Source: Clostridia bacterium (GTDB taxonomy: Bacteria; Bacillota_A; Clostridia; TANB77; CAG-508). Taken from it: DNA of 14,159 bases. A model generated the notes under the pieces. It was not told where the DNA came from. It saw only the letters and a list, made by a program, of their open reading frames with translations, and searched no databases. Made by a program: the position numbers and the translations under genes. Where the stretch lies: NCBI GenBank assembly GCA_022792975.1, contig JAAWCC010000155.1, positions 1 through 14,159 of the forward strand, given 5' to 3'. Within the stretch, counting starts at the first letter, position 1. Every line of letters starts with the position of its first letter. Below, one piece after another: positions 9,707 through 14,159 of this stretch.

Positions 9707-10216
9707 ATGTTAAAGAAACTATATGAAGATGCAAAAAATATAAAAGAAAAGGACCCAGCAGCAAGAAGCTTGCTAGAGGTCTTTATTCTTTATCCTGGTT
9801 TTCATGTGCTCGTTTTTTATAGATTTTCACATTTTTTATATCTACATAGATTATATTTTATAGCAAGATTTATATCACAATTTGCAAGGTTTTTTACAGG
9901 AATAGAAATACATCCAGGAGCTAAAATAGGAAGAAGACTTTTTATTGATCATGGAATGGGCATTGTAATAGGAGAAACAGCAACTATCGGGGATGATTGC
10001 ACAATATACCATGATGTAACACTTGGAGGAACAGGAAAAGATAAATATAAAAGACATCCTGATATCGGAGATAATGTCATGGTAGGTGCAGGAAGTAAAG
10101 TGCTAGGACCTATCAACATTGGAAATAATGTAAAAATTGGTGCAAATAGTACAATTTTAAAAAATGTTCCAAGTAATGTAACTGTTGTTGGATATGATAG
10201 AATAATAAGAAAATAG
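9707..10216 (+). CDS. cysE: Serine O-acetyltransferase
   Basis: Transfers acetyl from acetyl-CoA to L-serine, the first step of cysteine synthesis. 169 residues, the short form with a reduced N-terminal helical domain. The C-terminal left-handed beta helix shows hexapeptide repeats, with [20 protein letters not shown] and [22 protein letters not shown] carrying the catalytic Asp-His region, then [19 protein letters not shown]. Start ATG 9707 is chosen over an in-frame start at 9635 because AAAGGAG lies at 9691-9697 and the family N-terminus matches. No cysK is adjacent. Two out-of-frame CGGs (ATC GGG, ATC GGA) are read normally. Confidence 0.93.
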   Translation: MLKKLYEDAKNIKEKDPAARSLLEVFILYPGFHVLVFYRFSHFLYLHRLYFIARFISQFARFFTGIEIHPGAKIGRRLFIDHGMGIVIGETATIGDDCTIYHDVTLGGTGKDKYKRHPDIGDNVMVGAGSKVLGPINIGNNVKIGANSTILKNVPSNVTVVGYDRIIRK

Positions 10217-10274
10217 AATCAAAATACAAATATGTTAAGAATTATAAATTTTTTTCAGAAAACTATATATTTTT

Positions 10275-10304
10275 ACTCAAATTTATGTTAAAATAAATTT
10301 GAGT
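10275..10304. repeat. Perfect 11-bp inverted repeat just before tRNA-Thr
   Basis: ACTCAAATTTA at 10275-10285 and TAAATTTGAGT at 10294-10304 with an 8-base loop. It ends two bases before the tRNA. It could be the cysE terminator, though the T tract is poor, or an element of the tRNA promoter; a TAAAAT lies at 10289-10294. Confidence 0.6.
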
Positions 10305-10306
10305 TT

Positions 10307-10382
10307 GCCACTTTAGCTCAGTTGGTAGAGCAGCAGATTCGTAACCTGCAGGTCGGCGGTTCGATTCCGCCAAGTGGCTCCA
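10307..10382 (+). tRNA. tRNA-Thr (anticodon CGT)
   Basis: 76 bases including an encoded CCA. The acceptor stem is GCCACTT/AAGTGGC, the D-arm GCTC...GAGC, the anticodon loop TTCGTAA with CGT at 10340-10342 (reads ACG), and the T-arm GGCGG-TTCGATT-CCGCC. The last anticodon-stem pair is A10337 opposite C10345, a mismatch, while the other four pair. Confidence 0.95.
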
Positions 10383-10439
10383 TTAAGTAAAATCGTCGCA
10401 CCAGACGAAACGATTTTGGCTCAATGTCAATAGTTGTGG

Positions 10440-10476
10440 TGAGATGCCTGAAAAGTATTCTTATCTCAGCTTTTTT
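10440..10476 (+). terminator. Possible terminator downstream of tRNA-Thr
   Basis: A 6-bp stem (TGAGAT/ATCTCA, 10440-10445 with 10463-10468), a 17-base loop, then GC and six T. The stem is short, so this is tentative. Confidence 0.4.
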
Positions 10477-10763
10477 AATCAGTCCCAAATTTTAGGCAAC
10501 TCCAATAAACCAATAGTAACAATTGGCAATTTATGGTAGGATATTTCTCTTGTTTTTTCTTTAATTTGACATCACTAATATTCTCGCCTTAAAATGTGCA
10601 AAGCTTCTAATTCGTACAATATGTGAAAAATTGGATAAATAATTATCCAAGAGATATGTTTAACCAAATATTGAAAGAATTATGTGCTTAAAAAACTGGA
10701 AGTTTAATATTGAGATTTAAAACTTTTTCTTATTTTATAAAAATATTATTAAGTTTTTAGGTC

Positions 10764-10846
10764 TTTATGATATACTAATTTAAACAGTTAATGAGTTAAT
10801 TATTTTTTTGAGTAAAAATGTGGGAGGAGCACTGTGAAAAATATGA
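10764..10846 (+). repeat. Diverged direct repeat, copy A
   Basis: About 83 bases that align with 12095-12178 at roughly three-quarters identity by eye. Shared blocks include TATACTAATTT, ACAGTT, AATTATTTTTTT and TAAAA. The two copies bracket the foreign-looking gene. Confidence 0.55.
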
Positions 10847-10869
10847 TATCTTTCAACAGTGTTCCTCCC
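10822..10869 (-). terminator. Terminator of the foreign-looking minus-strand gene
   Basis: 14-bp stem (10822-10835 with 10856-10869, one G-T pair) around a 20-base loop. On the minus strand it is followed by ACATTTTTACTC. It is 25 bases past the stop of the 10894-11355 gene. Confidence 0.65.
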
Positions 10870-10893
10870 CAAACTATTGACATTGAGACAAGA

Positions 10894-11355
10894 TTATTTT
10901 CCCATGACCTGCTGATAAAGCTCCTTCGCTGTATCATAGCCAATATAATCTTGGGGACTTCTGTACTCGAATACAGGAAGCCTTTCAGTTGTCCACGGGA
11001 GCCTGGTAAGGGCATACACAGGTCCAAACTCACCCATCGCCACGCCCATCAGAGAGGAAATAATACTTCTTGTTATTAATACAGCGCCATAATCAGCAAT
11101 CAGCCTTTCAAGAATGGCATCTTCGTTTCTAACAATGGTAAAATCACCAGCAATTTCGATACGCCCCAAAGGAGTATACAAATATAAAGGTATACCATAG
11201 TAGAACTCAAGACCAATGCCACCATTGTTAGTGATTTGACTGAAAAGGGGATTAACATCTGCATTACTTCTCACGCTGGAAATACCAAAATCCGTAATCA
11301 GGTTATAGATTTCCTTCCGTGCCTTAAGCACATTGCTCCAATAGTTTTTGTCCAT
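10894..11355 (-). CDS. Unidentified protein, probably horizontally acquired; uses CGG as Arg
   Basis: 153 residues, no recognised family. The predicted protein is soluble and mixed alpha/beta, with segments such as ITNNGGIGLEFYYGIPLYLY, GRIEIAGDFTIVR and FGPVYALTRLPWTTERLP. GGAGG lies 7 bases before ATG. Base and codon use differ clearly from the neighbours (GTG, CTG, ACC, GGC, CCG, CGT), pointing to recent transfer. Codon 13 (11319-11317) is CGG and reads sensibly as Arg in the uninterrupted frame (LKARKEIYN). If the host shifts +1 at CGG as in the other genes, reading would become Gly and meet TGA at 11300-11298 after seven codons. So the gene is either inactive here, newly arrived, or exempt. 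It has its own terminator and lies between diverged repeats. Confidence 0.7.
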   Translation of the reverse strand: MDKNYWSNVLKARKEIYNLITDFGISSVRSNADVNPLFSQITNNGGIGLEFYYGIPLYLYTPLGRIEIAGDFTIVRNEDAILERLIADYGAVLITRSIISSLMGVAMGEFGPVYALTRLPWTTERLPVFEYRSPQDYIGYDTAKELYQQVMGK

Positions 11356-12058
11356 TTTTCTACCTCCAAAAATTTTGCTAAGTTGATAAGGTTAAAAGTA
11401 AACACAATGGATATTCAGATAAAGGCTTTTAGCACTTAATCTATTTTATTATACTATAATTTTACATAAAATTCAAGTTACTAAAATTTTTGCTGTGATT
11501 AATTTAGGATAAAATAACCCTAGAAGAATATCTGTTGAAAAGTTCACACCTATGTTGGAAATAATGCAGAGGTAAGATATTTAACGAATAAAAAAGAGGA
11601 ATTAAAAGCACATATTATAAGACTAAGTCTCAAGCTATGTTTTGTAATACTTTTTAAAGTCAAATGTAATAACAAATTTGAGCAATTAATATTTAGATTT
11701 GTTATGACATTAATTATGGATAAACCATTTACTTAGTATAAATATTAGAATAATAATGAAGGATATCAAAGAAATTATAAAAGCTAATTTTATAGAACTA
11801 TTCACATTATTTAGTAATAATGTGTTTGTTAAGATAGGTATTTTAGGCAAAAAGTGTTTTGCAATCAATAGAATCAAGAATGTAGAAATTATTTTAAAAA
11901 TCTAGACATTTTGATTATAATTAATGAAAAAAATAAGCTTAGAATTTTTTTTGAATAAAACATTGAGTTAATATGTAAAATATAGTATTGTAATACTATA
12001 TAAAGTAAGCTGTAAAGATTGCTGTGGGGGAATAAAAATTCCAATAATTTATTGGAGA

Positions 12059-12092
12059 CAACTAATTAGAAATATTAGTTGCTAGTTTTTTT
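12059..12092 (+). terminator. Intrinsic terminator in the gene-free region
   Basis: Perfect 8-bp stem CAACTAAT/ATTAGTTG (12059-12066 with 12074-12081) and a 7-base loop, then CTAG and seven T. No gene directly upstream explains it, so an unannotated short transcript or a lost gene is possible. Confidence 0.55.
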
Positions 12093-12094
12093 AT

Positions 12095-12178
12095 TTTATG
12101 TTATACTAATTTTGACAGTTTATTAGTCAATTATTTTTTTTGAATAAAATATGAGAGTAACACTATTAAAAATAGTCA
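12095..12178 (+). repeat. Diverged direct repeat, copy B
   Basis: Counterpart of 10764-10846, offset by about 1331 bases, with one extra T in the T run. The hairpin-forming part is largely decayed here. Confidence 0.55.
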
Positions 12179-12292
12179 TATTTTTTGCAAATAACCTTCT
12201 AAAATGCTTCAATAATCTAATTTATTATTAATACAAGATAGGTTAAATAAAATTAATAAAGGTGAATATTTCTAAAATAAACTTTAGAAGTA

Positions 12293-12319
12293 TTGATTTT
12301 CTGTAAAAAATGGTATAAA
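12293..12319 (+). promoter_or_regulatory. Probable efp promoter
   Basis: TATAAA at 12314-12319 with an extended -10 TG at 12311-12312, and TTGATT at 12293-12298 with a 15-base spacer. It lies about 50 bases before the efp start. Confidence 0.45.
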
Positions 12320-12370
12320 ATATATACAAATTAATTATAATAATAGAGAAATTAAAAGGAGGAAACACTT

Positions 12371-12937
12371 ATGGCAGAAGTATATATGGCAGGAGACTTA
12401 AGAAATGGGACAACATTTGAATTAGATAGCCAAGTTTTCAAAGTAGTTGAATTTCAACATGTTAAACCAGGAAAAGGAGCAGCCTTTGTTAGAACAAAGA
12501 TTAAAAATGTTATAACAGGAGCTGTTATAGAAAGAACATTCAATCCATCAGAAAAGTTACAAGGAGCAGAAGTAGAAAAAAGAGATATGCAATATCTTTA
12601 TAATGATGGAGATTTATATTATTTCATGGATAATGAAACATATGAACAATTACCACTAAATAAAGATCAATTAGGAGATAGCTTAAAATACATAAAAGAA
12701 AATATGAATGTTAAGACATTATCTTTTAAAGGAAAAGTCTTTTCAGTGGAACCACCTATGTTTGTGGAGCTTGAAGTTACATATACAGAGCCAGGATTTA
12801 GTGGCAATACTACTACTACATCAGGAAAACCTGCAAAATTGGAAAATGGCTTAGAAATAAGTGTTCCTTTATTTGTTGAAATAGGCGATGTTATTAGAAT
12901 TGATACAAGAACTGGCGAATATATGGAAAGAGTTTAA
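12371..12937 (+). CDS. efp: Elongation factor P
   Basis: Binds stalled ribosomes between the P and E sites and promotes peptide bonds at polyproline stretches. 188 residues, the normal three-domain length. The N-terminal KOW-like domain has [13 protein letters not shown] and the loop [10 protein letters not shown], whose tip lysine (Lys35) is the position modified in many bacteria. The middle domain follows, and the C-terminal OB domain contains the signature around [26 protein letters not shown] precedes the ATG. The gene holds no in-frame CGG and no disruption. The next gene's ribosome binding site overlaps its stop codon, so the two are co-transcribed. Confidence 0.97.
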   Translation: MAEVYMAGDLRNGTTFELDSQVFKVVEFQHVKPGKGAAFVRTKIKNVITGAVIERTFNPSEKLQGAEVEKRDMQYLYNDGDLYYFMDNETYEQLPLNKDQLGDSLKYIKENMNVKTLSFKGKVFSVEPPMFVELEVTYTEPGFSGNTTTTSGKPAKLENGLEISVPLFVEIGDVIRIDTRTGEYMERV

Positions 12938-12950
12938 GGAGTTTGAGAAA

Positions 12951-13440
12951 ATGGCAGATTTAAAGAAAAAATTTAATGCTATTATGGCAGATTTAGAAAG
13001 CAATATTAAAAGTAAAGAGGATATGGAATATATAAAATCCCAAGTATATAATATTGCATTATTGTTTTTAGATGAAATAGATAACATTACAGAGCTTAGT
13101 TTAGACAGAATGAATGTTATGCTAGAAAGAGAAAAAGAGTTAGCACACAAAGTAACTAAAATGGAAAGAACACTAAATATGTTAGAAAAAGAAGTATTTG
13201 TGGCTAAGCATCGGAGATTTTGAAATTGTATGTCCTTATTGCAATGCGGAGTTTATAAGTGATATTAGTGATGATCCAAGTGAAGAACTAAGATGTCCAG
13301 AATGTGGTAATTTAATAGAAGTAGATTGGCATGAATGTGAAGATGGATGTGACCATAATTGCGGAGGAGATTGTAGTTGTGACCACTGTGAGGATGAAGA
13401 AGTGGACGATTATGAAGAAGAAGATGAAGACGACATGTAG
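12951..13440 (+). CDS. CD1247-type zinc-ribbon protein, read through one CGGA recoding site
   Basis: 162 residues after skipping C13212. Residues 1-87 are a helical, probably coiled-coil domain like the CD1247 N-terminal domain often encoded beside efp in clostridia. Residues 94-118 are a zinc ribbon with CPYC (94-97) and CPEC (115-118). A Cys/His/Asp-rich stretch and an acidic tail follow. The role is unknown. Gly88 at the recoding site sits exactly at the hinge between the two parts. Without the shift, translation ends at 13221-13223 two codons later, giving the helical half alone, so two products are conceivable. The start at 12951 has AAGGAG overlapping the efp stop. Two other CGGs (GCG GAG, TGC GGA) are out of frame and read normally. 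Confidence 0.85.
13212..13215 (+). other. CGGA recoding site, Gly88 of CD1247-type protein
   Basis: Codon before is CAT (His). Skipping C13212 joins the helical domain to the zinc ribbon (AKHGDFEIVCPYC). Confidence 0.87.
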
Positions 13441-13463
13441 TCAAGTTGTCTTTTAGAAAATTT

Positions 13464-13497
13464 ACAAACCCCAGAAAAATCTGGAGTTTGTTTTTTT
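13464..13497. terminator. Terminator after the CD1247-type gene, possibly bidirectional
   Basis: Arms 13464-13475 and 13480-13491 form a 12-bp stem with one mismatch, an AAAA loop, then a run of seven T on the plus strand. It also lies just past the end of the convergent M23 gene. Confidence 0.8.
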
Positions 13498-13512
13498 ATA
13501 AGTCTTGGCTAT

Positions 13513-14100
13513 TTAGGGAGGTTGTATATAATCTAGTGGATTAATTGCCTTTCCATTAATTTTTATAGAGAAATGTAAATGGCATCCAGTTGTGGAACCA
13601 TTGGTTGGATTTCCATTTTTATCTTTATATGGATTATTTACAACATCATATACATTTAATGGACCAACTTGACCTAAGACCTGTGATTGCTCAATTTTGT
13701 CACCGAACATTTACTAAAAAATTGGGAGAGACATGACAATAAATAGCCTTTATGGCTTCACTCTCTAAATTAATAGTATATCCGACCACTTCCGCTAAAG
13801 CCAGTATAAGTAACAACTCCGTGACATTGTAGCTAAAAAATATGTATTCTCAATTGCAGGTATGTCAATTCCAGAATGATAGCTTGCTGCTCCATAAAGA
13901 TTTAAGCTTCTATAACCAAAATAAGAAGAAATATAATATTTATTTGGCAGAGGCCAAGTAAAACCATTTTCACTTACTAAAATATCCTCTGGATTTATTC
14001 CAAAATCCGAGTAGTCAAAGGATACAGTAGAACTAAATATAGCGACAATAATTGTAATGACAATAATAACAATAAAAGAATAAGAAAATACATTTTTCAT
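13513..14100 (-). CDS. M23-family (LytM-type) metallopeptidase, read through three CGGN recoding sites
   Basis: Membrane-anchored peptidoglycan endopeptidase or a relative. Skipping three C bases gives 194 residues: an N-terminal transmembrane helix (about 8-25), a linker, then the M23 fold. Zinc-site motifs are complete: HSGID (His75, Asp79), YCH (His122) and HLH (His173, His175), so the enzyme should be active. Restored glycines are 94 (MSGVV), 106 and 132 (VNVGDKI), all at M23 core turns. Start ATG at 14098-14100 is preferred because AAGGAGG lies 7 bases upstream. Unshifted reading stops at 13795. The middle segment between sites would be invisible to standard gene callers. The specific substrate and any sporulation role are unknown. 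Confidence 0.9.
13702..13705 (-). other. CGGT recoding site, Gly132 of M23 peptidase
   Basis: Codon before is GTT. The extra C is opposite G13705. The zero-frame codon after CGG is TGA, so failure to shift ends translation at once. Confidence 0.88.
13781..13784 (-). other. CGGA recoding site, Gly106 of M23 peptidase
   Basis: Codon before is GGT. The extra C is opposite G13784. Unshifted reading stops at 13772-13770. Ten bases upstream, AGC GGA has the same CGGA string out of frame and is read normally. Confidence 0.88.
13818..13821 (-). other. CGGA recoding site, Gly94 of M23 peptidase
   Basis: Codon before is TCA, the only A-ending example. The extra C is opposite G13821. Unshifted reading stops at 13797-13795. 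Confidence 0.87.
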
Positions 14101-14159
14101 AAGGTTACCTCCTTGAATTTGAGTAACCTCCAATAGAAATTATATATCTAAAAATTAAT

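Larger units (their letters stand above)
10383..10893. other. Intergenic accessory DNA after tRNA-Thr
   Basis: About 510 bases without a supportable gene. It holds a hairpin at 10389-10417 (AAAATCGT/ACGATTTT), a terminator candidate at 10440-10476, direct-repeat copy A, and the terminator of the minus-strand gene. Confidence 0.6.
11356..12370. other. One-kilobase AT-rich region without a supportable gene
   Basis: No convincing coding frame or homology was seen. A 49-codon frame at 11756-11905 (starting MKDIKEIIKAN) lacks a ribosome binding site. The stretch contains a terminator-like hairpin at 12059-12092, direct-repeat copy B and the efp promoter. It may be decayed mobile or accessory DNA. 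Confidence 0.5.

Noticed and set aside
10307..10500. tRNA-Thr as an integration site for a mobile element
   Set aside because: No integrase gene and no duplicated 3' tRNA end were found in the following 2 kb.
10479..10577. Short minus-strand frame ending KLPIVTIGLLELPKIWD
   Set aside because: It reads like a possible C-terminal remnant, but only about 28 codons are open, with no start, ribosome binding site or recognisable family.
11756..11905. 49-codon open frame in the gene-free region
   Set aside because: There is no ribosome binding site and no recognisable features; this length is expected by chance in AT-rich DNA.

Overview
The window is low-GC, AT-ending-codon DNA with strong GGAGG ribosome binding sites and a housekeeping set (thrS, rpiB, trpS, obg, uraA, cysE, efp, a CD1247-like protein, VanZ-like and DUF2085 membrane proteins). 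It looks like a chromosomal segment of a clostridial Firmicute, probably uncultured. No phage, CRISPR or transposase gene is visible.

Main result: six genes (vanZ-like, trpS, obg, uraA, the CD1247-like gene, an M23 peptidase) look broken by frameshifts, 18 breaks in total, and all 18 have the same form. An in-frame CGG codon is met, one base (the C) must be skipped, and translation resumes on GGN (glycine). Skipping the C at all 18 sites restores full-length proteins of the usual family size and puts glycine at conserved positions, including the P-loop glycine of the normally essential GTPase Obg. In the native genes CGG is never read as arginine. About 14 CGG triplets that lie out of frame in the same genes cause no disruption. 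Breaks occur on both DNA strands but always in the sense orientation and always at the codon boundary before Gly. This fits ribosomal recoding (CGGN decoded as Gly with a +1 shift, perhaps with CGG unassigned) far better than sequencing error or pseudogenes. The nearest analogues I know are mitochondrial, such as +1 shifts at AGG and CCC in Perkinsus cox1; I know of no bacterial description.

Layout. 1-250: 3' end of an unidentified gene and a terminator. 300-2100: a membrane-anchored 568-residue protein with its own promoter and terminator. 2122-5001: vanZ-like (4 sites), thrS and rpiB, co-directional and tightly spaced. 5070-7381: trpS (2 sites) and obg (7 sites), ending in a 19-bp hairpin shared with the convergent uraA (1 site, minus strand), which has a terminator-like hairpin in its leader. 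9082-10216: zinc-ribbon protein, DUF2085 protein, cysE. 10307-10382: tRNA-Thr(CGT). 10383-12370: about 2 kb of accessory AT-rich DNA holding one foreign-looking minus-strand gene that uses CGG as ordinary Arg, between two diverged direct repeats. 12371-13440: efp followed by the CD1247-like gene (1 site). 13513-14100: M23 peptidase on the minus strand (3 sites).

Most genes serve translation (ThrRS, TrpRS, EF-P, Obg, tRNA-Thr) or basic metabolism and envelope functions. They form no single pathway; what connects them is the shared recoding signal.
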